The notes: generated by a model from the sequence alone, not told the origin. Positions 53,782-62,898 are shown, counted from the first letter of the stretch. The stretch is 64,000 bases of DNA from JBGAPH01 sp046349955 (GCA_046349955.1 JAXMBI010000020.1:77589-141588), one strand, 5' to 3'. A program made the numbers and translations.

Positions 53782-54430
53782 CGCTCCTGCGTGGCGCAAG
53801 CGCCCCGTGCGAATGGAAACCGAGCCGCTCGCGGATTATTCGCAGTTTGCGTTCAATGGTCCGCTCTGCGACCCGAAGCCGAACGGCGATCTCGCGCGAC
53901 GTGAACCCTTCCAAGCGGGCGACCGCAATCGTACATAGCATTGGGTCATCCAGGCTCGCGAGGGACCGCGTGAAGGCCTCGGACTCTTCCACCTGCAGGT
54001 CGGGCGGAGCGACGTTTGCCGCGAGTCCATCGAAGCCTGGTACAGTCGAAGCCCGGCCTGCGCAAAGAGCTGAATCCCCGCGAACTTGGCCGCCGCCGCG
54101 CCGCAAACGCCCCAGTCGTTTGCGTTCGTTGGCGGCCTTTCGCGCAGCGACGAGCGCCAGCAGGTGCCACAAGTCTTGCCGATCGTGCAGACGGGTGAAT
54201 GCCCTGGCCGCAGCGCTGTCGCACACGCTCTGAAACGCGGATAGCGCGACATCTTCTTCGTCGAAGTCCCGCCGACGAACGCCTGCCAAGCGTATTCTGG
54301 TGTAGCGAACGAGTGCAGCGTAGTACCGATCCCAGATTGCGCGCACCGCCTCGGGATCCCGCCGCTCGAGTCCTTCGAGGTAGCGACTTATGGAGCCAGC
54401 CAAAAAACCGCCTCCGACCTTACGGACCAC
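53762..54430 (-). CDS. ECF-family RNA polymerase sigma factor
   Basis: Up to 222 residues. Region 2 is recognisable in PEAVRAIWDRYYAALVRYTR and DFDEEDVALSAFQSVCDSAA; region 4 in LEGFTSREIAVRLRVAERTI, followed by ERKLRIIRERL, a helix-turn-helix. This resembles the planctomycete ECF_sigma group usually found beside Ser/Thr kinases. GGAGG lies 7 bases before an in-frame TTG at 54403, which may be the true start; the GTG at 54430 has no such site. No separate anti-sigma gene is present, so control by the adjacent kinase is inferred. Confidence 0.85.
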
Positions 54431-54459
54431 TGTCGGGTTGGCCTAACGAACGTTGAGTA

Positions 54460-54485
54460 CCACTTATAGGTGGATCGCTAAGTGG
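54460..54485. promoter_or_regulatory. Inverted repeat in the sigma factor/FG-GAP divergent spacer
   Basis: CCACTTA (54460-54466) and TAAGTGG (54479-54485) are perfect inverted repeats with a 12-base spacer, midway between the divergently transcribed sigma factor and FG-GAP protein genes. The position suits an operator or shared promoter element. No protein is known to bind it. Confidence 0.35.
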
Positions 54486-54525
54486 AATCAAGCACGTTCG
54501 AGGTCTTTTTAGGCATTCGCATCGC

Positions 54526-56136
54526 ATGCTCTGGCAACTCTTGAAAACCAAGTGGATGAACGCACTCAGAAGCTCGCGGGGACTGCTGCTGATCGCAGCG
54601 GTGTCGGGTCTGGGCGGCGGACTTATTGGCAACGAGTCGGCCTACGCCCGCGACCTGTTCAGGCTTGCGCAAAGCCTTCAACTCGACGGGGTCAGCGAGT
54701 CCAGCACGACGTACGCCATCGGTATTGCTGACCTGGATGGCAACGGCAGCCAAGACATCTTCCAAGGCAACGGCTTCGGCGGACCCAATTTGGTCTGGCT
54801 GAATGATGGGCAGGGCGTTCTTACCGACAGCGGACTTCGCTTGGCGAACTCCGCCACGACTCGCAGTGTTGGGCTGGGCGACTTCAACGGCGACTACGCG
54901 ATCGACGCGCTGGTCACCGGTACGCGGTTGCCCGGCGAGGGTAGTTACCCCGGCGGAACAGTGCTCCTGGGAGAATCGTTGAACCCTGCGGGCCCGCAAC
55001 TCCAAGGAATCGAGTCGGTTGCAGCGGCCTTAGGCGACCTGAATGGAGACGGGAATCCCGACCTTTATGCGGGAGCGTGGTCTACGACGGGTGCGAGTGT
55101 TTGGTTTGGAGACGGCGCCGGAGGGTTTCTGAACTCCCAGCAGCCCTTAGGAACGTCGATGACGCATGACGTTGCCCTACTCGATGTCGACCGTGACGGA
55201 GACCTCGACGCTTACTTGGCCACTTTTTCCGGGTTGCCTGATGAGCTTTGGATCAACGATGGAGCCGGCAAGCTCTTCGACAGCGGGCAGCGTTTGGGCG
55301 GCAGCACGACGACGGAATCCGTGGTTGCCGCCGACTTCGATGCAGATGGCTTCCCCGATGTGTTCGCGGCAGGCGACGCGGGGGCACAAGTGCTCTTGAA
55401 TGACGGCCATGGCAAACTCGTGCCAACGGGACAGGCGTTCGGACTTGGCCTGAGCGTCCCGCGACTTGCCGCCAGCGACTTCAACCAAGACGGGCGCATC
55501 GACGTGTTGGCGGCAGTCGACAATGGCCCCAGCCGGATTTGGCTCAATCAAGGCGCTGGCAACTTTGTCGACTCGGGTATGCAGATCGGCCAGTCGGATG
55601 GACGAGCGCTGGGGCTTGGAGATTTCAACGGCGATGGTCGTGTCGACTTCGTGCTGGGCACGGAGGACGCTTCGCCCACGACCGTTTGGTATGGAATCGA
55701 TCCAAGGGACCTCAATGCGGACGACGTGGTCGACTCGCGAGACATCGACGCGCTTGCCGCCAATCTCGGGAAGGACCCCAACGTGTTCGACTTGGATCTC
55801 GACGGAAAGGTTTCGCATACGGACCTCGTCTACTATGTCGAACATCTCCTCCACACCCAATTCGGCGACGCCGATCTCGATGGCGACGTCGACCTCAACG
55901 ATTTCGGGCTCCTCAAAGCCAACTTCGCCCAGCCCGGCAAGGGTTGGGCCGAGGGGGACTTCAACGGGAACTCCGTGCCTGATCTCGACGACTTTGGCCT
56001 GCTCAAGGCGAACTTCGGCCGTGGCACGGCGGGCGGGGCAGCCGCCGTGCCTGAGCCGGCCGCGTGGAGCCTTTTGCTGGCTGGGCTCGTCCTGTGCGGC
56101 TGCCGCTGCGCAATGAAGCGGCGGAGCAGTCGGTAA
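54526..56136 (+). CDS. FG-GAP/VCBS propeller protein with dockerins and PEP-CTERM
   Basis: A 536-residue exported protein. A signal peptide (SSRGLLLIAAVSGLGGGLIG) precedes six or more FG-GAP-like repeats of the form (A)xxDxDxDGxxDxxxxxxxxxxLWLNDGxGxF (for example AIGIADLDGNGSQDIFQGNG and AALGDLNGDGNPDLYAG), which bind calcium in integrin-like propellers. Two dockerin-like pairs follow (DLNADDVVDSRDIDALAANL; ADLDGDVDLNDFGLLKANF). It ends VPEPAAWSLLLAGLVLCGC plus arginines, a classical PEP-CTERM signal. It is divergent from the sigma factor/kinase pair and may be its target. Confidence 0.92.
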   Translation: MLWQLLKTKWMNALRSSRGLLLIAAVSGLGGGLIGNESAYARDLFRLAQSLQLDGVSESSTTYAIGIADLDGNGSQDIFQGNGFGGPNLVWLNDGQGVLTDSGLRLANSATTRSVGLGDFNGDYAIDALVTGTRLPGEGSYPGGTVLLGESLNPAGPQLQGIESVAAALGDLNGDGNPDLYAGAWSTTGASVWFGDGAGGFLNSQQPLGTSMTHDVALLDVDRDGDLDAYLATFSGLPDELWINDGAGKLFDSGQRLGGSTTTESVVAADFDADGFPDVFAAGDAGAQVLLNDGHGKLVPTGQAFGLGLSVPRLAASDFNQDGRIDVLAAVDNGPSRIWLNQGAGNFVDSGMQIGQSDGRALGLGDFNGDGRVDFVLGTEDASPTTVWYGIDPRDLNADDVVDSRDIDALAANLGKDPNVFDLDLDGKVSHTDLVYYVEHLLHTQFGDADLDGDVDLNDFGLLKANFAQPGKGWAEGDFNGNSVPDLDDFGLLKANFGRGTAGGAAAVPEPAAWSLLLAGLVLCGCRCAMKRRSSR

Positions 56137-56321
56137 GCACCGGCGCGTCGGAAGTTGAGCGGCGTTTCGCCGCGATCTCTCGACCGCGCAGGGACCCGTC
56201 GGCAGCGAATGCTCGAGGCGCGTTCTCAGAGTCCGTCGAGCGCGCAGCGTTTACTGGAAGGAACTCGGGGAACTTTCGTCCCCCGCTCGCCGGCGAGCGC
56301 GCGTCGTCGGCTCGACGCAAG

Positions 56322-58097
56322 CTACGACTTGATCAAGTCCCGCACCGTCATGCCCGATGGGATCATCGGCAACACGTGCTCCTGATACGGCACTTCCACG
56401 TCGAGCACGAAGGGGCCGTCGTAGACCAGCATTTCTTGCAGGGCCTCGCGCAGCTCCGACTTCTTCTTCACATAGCGGCCGCCACAGCCAAAGCCCTTGG
56501 CGATCGCCACGAAGTCAGGGTAACGAACTTTGGGGCCCAGGCCGTCCCCCTTGCCCGTGGCCTCGGGATTGTCGATCGGGCCCAGGTAGGTGTGGGCGCG
56601 GTTGCTGGTGTAGAAGCGGTCTTCCCACTGCACCACCATGCCCAGGTGCTGGTTGTTGAGCAGCAGCACCTTGACTGGGAGCTTCTCGCAGAAGCAGGTC
56701 GCGAGCTCCTGGATGTTCATCAGAAAGCTGCCGTCGCCGTCGATGTCGATCACGGTCGCGCCGGGATGGGCGGCCATGGCCCCCATGGCCGCCGGCAGGC
56801 CGAAGCCCATCGTGCCTAGGCCTGAACTCGAGAGCCAGGTCCGGGGGTTCTGCAGCTTGAAATGCTGGGCGGCCCACATTTGGTGTTGGCCCACCCCCAC
56901 CGAAACGATGGTCTCGCGGTCGCGAGTGAGCTTGCAGAGCTCGCTGATCGCGTGCTGGGGCAGGATGCCATCGAACTTTTGGTCGAAGGTCAGCGGGTCA
57001 GCCTTTTTCCACTCGGCGATCTGGTCGTGCCAGTCGGTCAGATCGTCGGGCGCTTCCACGATCTTGTTGAGCTCGGCGAGCGCGTAGCGCACGTCGCTCA
57101 CGATCGGGATGTGCGCTTCCTTGTTCTTGTTGATCTCGGAGGGATCGATGTCGATGTGCACGATCTTGGCGTGCTTGGCGAACTCCGCCACCTTGCCCGT
57201 CACGCGGTCGTCGAACCGCACGCCGAAGGCCAACAGCAAGTCGCACTGCTCTACCGCGTAGTTGGCGTACACGCTGCCGTGCATGCCTAGCATGTCGAGC
57301 CAGAGCGGATGATCGCCGGGAAACGCCCCCAGGCCCATCAGCGTGGTCGTGGTGGGAATGCCTGTCTTGGCCACCAGCTCGCGCAGCTCCGGGCTCGCGC
57401 CCGAGGTGATCACGCCGCCGCCGGCGTACACCACGGGGCGCTTCGAGCGCTTGATCGCCGCCGCCACCTGGGCAATCTGCTCATGACGGGCACGGCGCTG
57501 CTCTTCCAGGCGATAGCCCGGCAGGTTGAGGGGCGCCTCGTAGTCGGGCACGATTTTGCCTTCCTGCACATCCTTGGGCACGTCGATCAGCACCGGGCCC
57601 GGACGGCCCGTGGTGGCGATGTGAAACGCCTCGCGCATCACGCGGGCCAGGTCGGAGACGTCGGTCACCAGGTAATGGTGCTTGGTGATGCCGCGACACA
57701 CCTCGACGATCGGCGTTTCCTGAAAGGCGTCGGTGCCGATGACGGGGGTCTTCACCTGACCGCTGATCGCGATCAACGGAATGCTGTCGAGCTTGGCGTC
57801 GGCGATCGCGGTCACCAGGTTCGTGGCGCCGGGGCCGCTCGTGGCCATGCACACGCCCGGCTTGCCGGTCGAGCGGGCGTAGCCCTGGGCGGCGAACCCG
57901 CCCCCTTGCTCGTGGCGGGGCAGGATGGTGCGGATCTTGTCGCTGAAGCGCGTGAGGGCCTGGTGCAGCGGCATGCTGCAACCGCCCGGATAGGCGAAGA
58001 CGACCTCAACCCCGTGGTTCACCAAGGACTGCACGAGGATGTCGGCGCCGACGGTCAGTTGGGCCGCAGCGCGAGGAGCCGAAGTCGTAGTCGCCAC
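56322..58097 (-). CDS. ilvB: Acetolactate synthase large subunit
   Basis: First common enzyme of branched-chain amino acid synthesis, joining two pyruvates or pyruvate with 2-oxobutyrate. The protein has 591 residues from the GTG at 58097, chosen because AAGAGG lies 5 bases upstream; a longer frame to 58139 is possible. FAYPGGCSMPLHQAL with RHEQGGGFAAQGYARSTGKP holds the catalytic glutamate. SGPGATNLVTAIADAKLDSI and the thiamine-diphosphate motif IDGDGSFLMNIQELATC with NNQHLGMVVQW follow. No ilvN (regulatory subunit) gene lies next to it. Confidence 0.95.
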   Translation of the reverse strand: MATTTSAPRAAAQLTVGADILVQSLVNHGVEVVFAYPGGCSMPLHQALTRFSDKIRTILPRHEQGGGFAAQGYARSTGKPGVCMATSGPGATNLVTAIADAKLDSIPLIAISGQVKTPVIGTDAFQETPIVEVCRGITKHHYLVTDVSDLARVMREAFHIATTGRPGPVLIDVPKDVQEGKIVPDYEAPLNLPGYRLEEQRRARHEQIAQVAAAIKRSKRPVVYAGGGVITSGASPELRELVAKTGIPTTTTLMGLGAFPGDHPLWLDMLGMHGSVYANYAVEQCDLLLAFGVRFDDRVTGKVAEFAKHAKIVHIDIDPSEINKNKEAHIPIVSDVRYALAELNKIVEAPDDLTDWHDQIAEWKKADPLTFDQKFDGILPQHAISELCKLTRDRETIVSVGVGQHQMWAAQHFKLQNPRTWLSSSGLGTMGFGLPAAMGAMAAHPGATVIDIDGDGSFLMNIQELATCFCEKLPVKVLLLNNQHLGMVVQWEDRFYTSNRAHTYLGPIDNPEATGKGDGLGPKVRYPDFVAIAKGFGCGGRYVKKKSELREALQEMLVYDGPFVLDVEVPYQEHVLPMIPSGMTVRDLIKS

Positions 58098-58642
58098 AAA
58101 AACCTCTTGCAAAACAGTTTCGGAAAACAAGCCCGCCATGTCTGGGCGGGCCGAGCGAGCCGTTTGAAAACGCTTCGCTCACGAATCCCATGGACCTGTC
58201 GAGCCCAAGGGCCCGCGACAGGTTCGCGCGCCCAGCGGGGCCCCCGACAGGGGGTGAGGGCTGCGCGCAACCCAAGTCCAGTAGCATACGATGCTCCGGG
58301 GGCCGTGGCAACCAACGGATAGGCCGCCGCGGACCGCCCTTTAGCCCCCGGCGAGTCGCCGGGGGGAGAGGGAGGGTGGAGTGGCCGCCGCCCGTAGCTA
58401 CGTGGGTCACCGTCGACCCCCCGTCATTGACGGGGGGCTAATGGGACACTCGCCCGCTCAAGAATTTCACCCGCCCCGCCAATTCCGTCCCCCCGCCCGC
58501 GAACAAATTCTACCCAACTGCGTAAGATTCCCTTCGGATAGAATCCCTTCGCCGGGACCAACCACGTCTGCCTCGCGCCGCCGCCCGAGGCAAGCGTCGT
58601 TGTGTTCGGTTTCTTTGCTCCCCGCGGGCGCCGTCGGATGGC
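58098..58642. other. 545-base divergent intergenic region
   Basis: Lies between ilvB (minus) and the ABC exporter (plus). It contains a 101-bp palindromic element (listed separately) and G-rich stretches (for example around 58217-58252). No gene or known RNA leader was recognised. The promoters of both flanking genes are expected here. Confidence 0.5.
58341..58441. repeat. BIME-like element: two hairpins with TTAGCCCCC ends
   Basis: The left end is TTAGCCCCC and the right end GGGGGGCTAA, inverted. The left hairpin is CCCCCGGCG-AGT-CGCCGGGGG (58345-58365). The right hairpin is CCCCCCGTC-ATT-GACGGGGGG (58417-58437). The two halves have the same outer sequence but different loops and stems, like two related REP units in inverted orientation. 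Confidence 0.7.
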
Positions 58643-61600
58643 GTGCTCGTGGGCATTCCGCTGGTCCGTCCGCCTCGTGGGATTCTTTCGCCCGAAATGC
58701 TCAAGGAAGCTGTGCCTTGCGCGGTACACGAGCTGCTCGAAAACCAGCAGCTCAACGGTGTGCCGGTGCTCCTCTCCACCACCAGCGATCTCTCGCTCGC
58801 CGGTGAACCCCGCGATCACTGGATCGTGGTCACCCAAGACAACCTGGCCGTGGTCGACGCATCGGCGGAGCCCACGCTCGTCGACCATCTCCCCATGGCC
58901 GAGGTCGAAAAGTTCCGCGCCCAAGGGGGCATCGGCTCCGGCTTGCTGCAAGGCTACGTAGACGGCGCCTGGGTCGATGTCGCCCGCTACTCGAATACCC
59001 ACAGCGCGCGTTTCCACCAGCTCGCCGAGCAGCTCGAGGAGCTCCGCAGCAAAGGGGAAGTCTCGCCGCGCCCCGCTAGCACGCAGACCACCCACTGCCC
59101 GCAGTGCAATCTGCGGCTGCCGGTGGCCGACGAATCGTGCCCGCGCTGCTTACCGCGAAAAGCCATCGTCGCGCGGCTCTGGCACATGGTCCGCCCGCAG
59201 TGGGCGCCGGCTCTCGCCATGTGTGGGCTGATGCTCGTGGGCGTGGCGATCGAACTTGCGCCGCCGAAGCTGCAGCAGTACCTGGTCGACGACATCCTGG
59301 CCGGCGGGTCGAAAACGCCGGACCCCACGTCGTTTCTGCAAACACTGCTGCTCGTGGTGCTCGCGCTGGCCGTGGCCCGCGTGCTGCTCGGCTTCGTGAG
59401 CTGGACCAAGGGGCTGTTGGCCAACAAGGTGGGCGTGGCGCTCACCTTTGACCTGCGGGCACAGCTCGTCCGCAAGCTGCATGCCCTGGGCGTCGGCTAC
59501 TACGACCGGCATCAGGTAGGCTCGCTCGTCAGCCGCGTCGCCTACGACAGCGAAGTGCTGCACAGCCTGCTCCAGCAGATCACCGGCGGCTTCCTGCTGC
59601 AGATCGTGCAGGTGGTCGGCGTCGGCGTGATGCTCTTCACGCTCAACCCCAAGCTCGCCCTCTATACCCTCATCCCCGCGCCGTTCGTCATCGGCGGCAG
59701 CTTGTTCTTTTGGCGGCGCGTGTATCCCAACTACTACCGGTACTGGGACTCGAGCCATAAGCAGGCGGGGCGCCTCTCGGGCATGCTCTCAGGCATTCGC
59801 GTGGTGAAGGCCTTCGCCCAGGAGGATCGCGAGTTCGACCAGTTTCAGCGGGCGAGCGAGAACCTGCGCATCTCGCGGACCACGGTCGAAGGCGCGGCCA
59901 CGTCGTTCACTGCCATCATGGCGCTCGTCTTCAGCATGGGCGGGCTCATCGTCTGGTACGTCGGCGGGCGAGACGTGCTCGCCGGCGAAATGACCCTCGG
60001 TTCGCTGATGGCCTTCTTGGCCTACTTGGCGATGTTCTACGCCCCGCTGAGCACGCTCAGCCAGCTCACGACCTGGCTCACGAGCTTTTTGACCGGCTGC
60101 CAGCGGGTGTTCGAAGTGATCGACACGCCGACCGAGACGCGCGACGCCGCCACCCCCCAGCGGCTCGAACAGACCGAAGGCGAGATCCGCTTCGAGAACG
60201 TGTCGTTCGGTTATGAGCGGCATCGCCCGGTTCTCAAGGACGTGAGCTTCACCGTGCGGCCGGGCGAGAAGATCGGCATCGTGGGCCGCAGCGGTTCCGG
60301 CAAGACGACGCTCGTGAACCTGATCAGCCGCTTCTACGATGTCGACACCGGCCGCGTGCTGCTCGACGGCGTCGACGTGCGGCAGCTTGCCACGGCCGAC
60401 CTGCGGCAGCACGTGGGCGTGGTGCTGCAGGAGCCGTTTCTGTTTCGCGGCACCATCCTCGAAAACCTGCTCTACGGCCGCCCCGAGGCCACGCCGGAAG
60501 AGGCGATTGCCGCGGCCCGCGCCGCGCAGGCACACGAGTTCGTGCTGCGCACGTCGTTGGGCTACGACACCTGGCTCGGCGAGCGCGGGGCCGGCCTTTC
60601 GGGCGGCGAGCGGCAGCGGATGTCGATCGCCCGCGCGCTGCTCTACGACCCCAAGGTGCTGGTGCTCGACGAGGCGACGAGCAGCGTCGACACCGAGAGC
60701 GAGAAGTCGATTCAAGAAGCCCTCGAGGTCCTCTCGCGCGGCCGCACCACGCTGGCCATCGCCCACCGGCTGAGCACCCTGCGCAATTCCGACCGCATCC
60801 TCGTGTTCGACGACGGCCGGCTGATCGAAAACGGCGCGCACGAAGAGCTGATGCGCCTGGACGGCACCTATGCCCGACTCGTGCGGATTCAGACGCAGGT
60901 CGCGAGGAACAAACGCTTCGAGGCGGCGCTCGAAGGGGCGGATTGGGACGAGCTCGAAGAAGAACCGCCGACCGACGAAGCGCAGACGCAAGAGGAAGCG
61001 CAGCCGCAGGCGACGGCCGCCACCTTCGCCCCCCGCTGGCTCGACCCCGCCACGGCCAAACTCCACGCCGCGCCGCGGCAAGCGATTTCGCTGGAGCTAT
61101 TTGAAGAGGCCTCGAACGCCAACCCGCTTCCGGAGCCCCGACAGGGGCGCCAAGATGTTAGCCAGGGGCGCCAGCCCCTGGAAACGGCCCATACGAACGG
61201 AATGAGCCCTGAAAGGGCGACACAAACGATCGCGCTCCCTGACGCGTCCGCCCCGTCCACGCTCCATCGCGGCATCTTCGCCGTCCAATGCTTCCCCGCC
61301 ACTCGCCCGCACGAATTCATCAGCCTCCGCACCTGGGACGCGGACGGCAAGGAACAAGAACTCGGCCTGATCCGCGACCTGACCGATTGGCCGGCCGAGA
61401 GCCAAGCCTTGGTCCGCCAAGCCCTGGAGCGCCGCTCGCTGCAGCGCAGGATCAACGCGATCGACTCGATCACGCTCGAATACGGCTACCTAGAGTTCAA
61501 GGTCCGCACGGATCAAGGCCCAACGCGATTCACGATGCGTTGGACCCCGTCTCAAGCCCAAGACTTCGGCGCCCGCGGCAAGGTGATCGTGGACCTGGAA

Positions 61601-61681
61601 GACAACCGCTACCTGGTGCCGGACGTGGAGGCGCTGCCGAAGAAGGAGCGGGAGTTGTTTCAGCGGTGGGTTTATTGGTAA
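58643..61681 (+). CDS. ABC exporter with N-terminal zinc ribbon and C-terminal DUF1854
   Basis: A 1012-residue fusion. The N-terminal domain (about 1-140) is beta-rich (VLLSTTSDLSLAGEPRDHWI), then a four-cysteine ribbon at residues 152-169 (CPQC...CPRC). The ABC membrane domain spans about 185-480, with VGYYDRHQVGSLVSRVAYDS and LSGIRVVKAFAQEDREFDQF loops. The ATPase has GRSGSGKTT, LSGGERQRMSIARAL and VLVLDEATSSVDTESE. Residues about 831-859 are encoded by a palindromic repeat. The C-terminal part (FISLRTWDADGKEQELGLIR to LFQRWVYW) matches DUF1854, a family annotated with cyanophycin-associated exporters elsewhere. The substrate is unknown. The GTG start is uncertain. Confidence 0.88.
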   Translation: MLVGIPLVRPPRGILSPEMLKEAVPCAVHELLENQQLNGVPVLLSTTSDLSLAGEPRDHWIVVTQDNLAVVDASAEPTLVDHLPMAEVEKFRAQGGIGSGLLQGYVDGAWVDVARYSNTHSARFHQLAEQLEELRSKGEVSPRPASTQTTHCPQCNLRLPVADESCPRCLPRKAIVARLWHMVRPQWAPALAMCGLMLVGVAIELAPPKLQQYLVDDILAGGSKTPDPTSFLQTLLLVVLALAVARVLLGFVSWTKGLLANKVGVALTFDLRAQLVRKLHALGVGYYDRHQVGSLVSRVAYDSEVLHSLLQQITGGFLLQIVQVVGVGVMLFTLNPKLALYTLIPAPFVIGGSLFFWRRVYPNYYRYWDSSHKQAGRLSGMLSGIRVVKAFAQEDREFDQFQRASENLRISRTTVEGAATSFTAIMALVFSMGGLIVWYVGGRDVLAGEMTLGSLMAFLAYLAMFYAPLSTLSQLTTWLTSFLTGCQRVFEVIDTPTETRDAATPQRLEQTEGEIRFENVSFGYERHRPVLKDVSFTVRPGEKIGIVGRSGSGKTTLVNLISRFYDVDTGRVLLDGVDVRQLATADLRQHVGVVLQEPFLFRGTILENLLYGRPEATPEEAIAAARAAQAHEFVLRTSLGYDTWLGERGAGLSGGERQRMSIARALLYDPKVLVLDEATSSVDTESEKSIQEALEVLSRGRTTLAIAHRLSTLRNSDRILVFDDGRLIENGAHEELMRLDGTYARLVRIQTQVARNKRFEAALEGADWDELEEEPPTDEAQTQEEAQPQATAATFAPRWLDPATAKLHAAPRQAISLELFEEASNANPLPEPRQGRQDVSQGRQPLETAHTNGMSPERATQTIALPDASAPSTLHRGIFAVQCFPATRPHEFISLRTWDADGKEQELGLIRDLTDWPAESQALVRQALERRSLQRRINAIDSITLEYGYLEFKVRTDQGPTRFTMRWTPSQAQDFGARGKVIVDLEDNRYLVPDVEALPKKERELFQRWVYW
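61134..61219. repeat. 86-bp palindromic repeat read in frame inside the ABC exporter gene
   Basis: Three hairpins in series: AGCCCCGACAGGGGCG, CCAGGGGCGCCAGCCCCTGG and GAGCCCTGAAAGGGC. An inverted copy of the same length lies in non-coding DNA at 62899-62984, with the same blocks and spacing (CAAGA, GTTAGCCAGGGG, CCCCTGGAA, GAGCCCTGAAAGGGCGA). Here it encodes QGRQDVSQGRQPLE and MSPERATQ-like sequence between the ATPase domain and DUF1854. Confidence 0.8.
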
Positions 61682-61686
61682 AGAGA

Positions 61687-61795
61687 GTAGCCCGCACTCT
61701 CCGAGTGCGGAATGCGCGATCGGGGCATACGCACCCATCGCTACTGACATTTTTAACCGCGTTCAAGCATTCTGCACTCGGAGAGTGCAGGCTAC
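61687..61795. repeat. Inverted-repeat element A (GTAGCC...GGCTAC)
   Basis: The left arm (61687-61715) is GTAGCCCGCACTCTCCGAG then TGCGGAATGC. The right arm (61767-61795) is its reverse complement with two mismatches. The interior is 51 bases without coding character. It begins 5 bases after the ABC exporter stop and belongs to the same family as elements B and C. Confidence 0.75.
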
Positions 61796-61835
61796 GCACA
61801 GGCTTGCAGCCTATGTCGGTCGCCGCGACCTGCAA

Positions 61836-62488
61836 TCACCCCCACGTACACCCCTGCGCGAACGATATGCCGAAGCATTCGCTCGCTGCCGTAACCAACG
61901 CGCTGTTCAGAGAGTCCAAGCGGCCGTTTTCGATGGGCGGGCAGAGGAACCTGCCCAATTGGATCTCGATCCAAAACCGAGCGCAGCCCGCTTCGGGAAC
62001 CGCGATCGTCGATCCGTCATGAGGGTTTGTGAAATACCCAACGGGCTGGAAGCTATCGCATGGCTTGCCGAATTGGCAAGAGACTCTCTCGGGTTCGTAG
62101 CAATCGGAAGTGCATCGCAGACTGGAATGTCTTTGAATCGAGACGTCAACGCAGTACGGCCCGTCGAACACAATCGGCAGCGGCGGCGTTCGCGGCTGAC
62201 CTGCTCCTGCGATGTACAGCCGGTAGTCGGCGAGTGTTGCTATCGCCGCTGGAAGTGAGTCGATGCCCGACAAGGGGTGGCGGTCGGCCTCGCGGAAAGT
62301 GTAATCTTTCCCGTGAAGGGATTCTGTACCGTCCTGAATCGATCCGACTCCGTGAAGAGGGTGACCGTCAGCGGCGGCGGCACGACACCCAACGAATCGA
62401 GCGCGCGGCAAAACGCCTCGACCTGAGCTGGCGCAGCCGAGAACTCTTTGTCGCGCGCGATGAGCAGATGGCTGTAGTACAGGCTCAT
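61836..62488 (-). pseudogene. Frameshifted gene of unknown family
   Basis: The start at 62488 gives MSLYYSHLLIARDKEFSAAP and continues to about NPFTGKITLSAR. Near base 62295 the sense continues in another frame (EADRHPLSGIDSLPAAIATL, later FDGPYCVDVSIQRHSSLRC and GCARFWIEIQLGRFLCP) down to a stop at 61836. Joining the two requires a -1 shift, as after a one-base deletion. The combined product would be about 215 residues, soluble, with several cysteines. I do not recognise the family. It is flanked by elements A and B, in a decaying region. Confidence 0.55.
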
Positions 62489-62555
62489 GCGGACAGTCTA
62501 AGACCCGCCGCACGAGAGCGACAAGTCCACGACGATTCAACGTGTCAAGCGTTCT

Positions 62556-62576
62556 GCACAGGCTGGAAGCCTGTGC
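62556..62576. repeat. Palindrome GCACAGGCT-GGA-AGCCTGTGC
   Basis: A perfect 9-bp stem with a 3-base loop. A copy with one base missing lies at about 62985-63004. It is one of several short repeat families packed into 61.7-63.2 kb. Confidence 0.6.
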
Positions 62577-62600
62577 CACCGGCTGCGCGACCGCGGCAAC

Positions 62601-62721
62601 GTAGCCGGCACTCTCCGAGTGCCGAGTGCTTGGAGCAACCGTAGTTCGGCCAATGCGCGGGCGGGGCGTCGAGCCTCGGTGGCCGTGGTTGGGCATACTG
62701 CTCTCGGAGAGAGCAGGCTAC
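62601..62721. repeat. Inverted-repeat element B
   Basis: The left arm (62601-62629) starts GTAGCCGGCACTCTCCGAG and the right arm (62693-62721) ends GAGAGAGCAGGCTAC. The interior contains GCGTCGAGCCTCGGTGGCC, nearly identical to the interior of element C. It directly adjoins a fragment of a PEP-CTERM gene on its right. Confidence 0.75.
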
Positions 62722-62723
62722 TT

Positions 62724-62836
62724 GGTGCAGGCTGATCTTGCTGTCGGGCTGTTGCATCTCGCCGAGCCCCCAGGCCTGGCCCCATTCTCTTTCGCTCCCG
62801 TCGTTGTGGTCGCGAGAGAACGTCAGGGCTGAACGT
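62724..62836 (-). pseudogene. Fragment of a PEP-CTERM gene duplicate
   Basis: On the minus strand it encodes LTFSRDHNDGSEREWGQAWG followed by LGEMQQPDSKISLH. This matches LTFYRFSNDGNQGDWGQAWG and the next residues of the intact PEP-CTERM protein at 63147-63866. Only about 35 codons remain, and the fragment adjoins element B just as the intact gene adjoins element C. Confidence 0.75.
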
Positions 62837-62898
62837 CCGCTCCGAGAGGTCCCCCGGCGGGTGCGGGCGATAGAGCGGAACGGGAGGACCGTTTCTTT

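Noticed and set aside
59789..61081. 430-residue open frame antisense to the ABC exporter
   Set aside because: No domain; the sense strand carries all ABC motifs.
62290..62310. Programmed ribosomal frameshift site
   Set aside because: No slippery heptamer followed by a stable structure was found at the frame change; decay or sequencing error is simpler.
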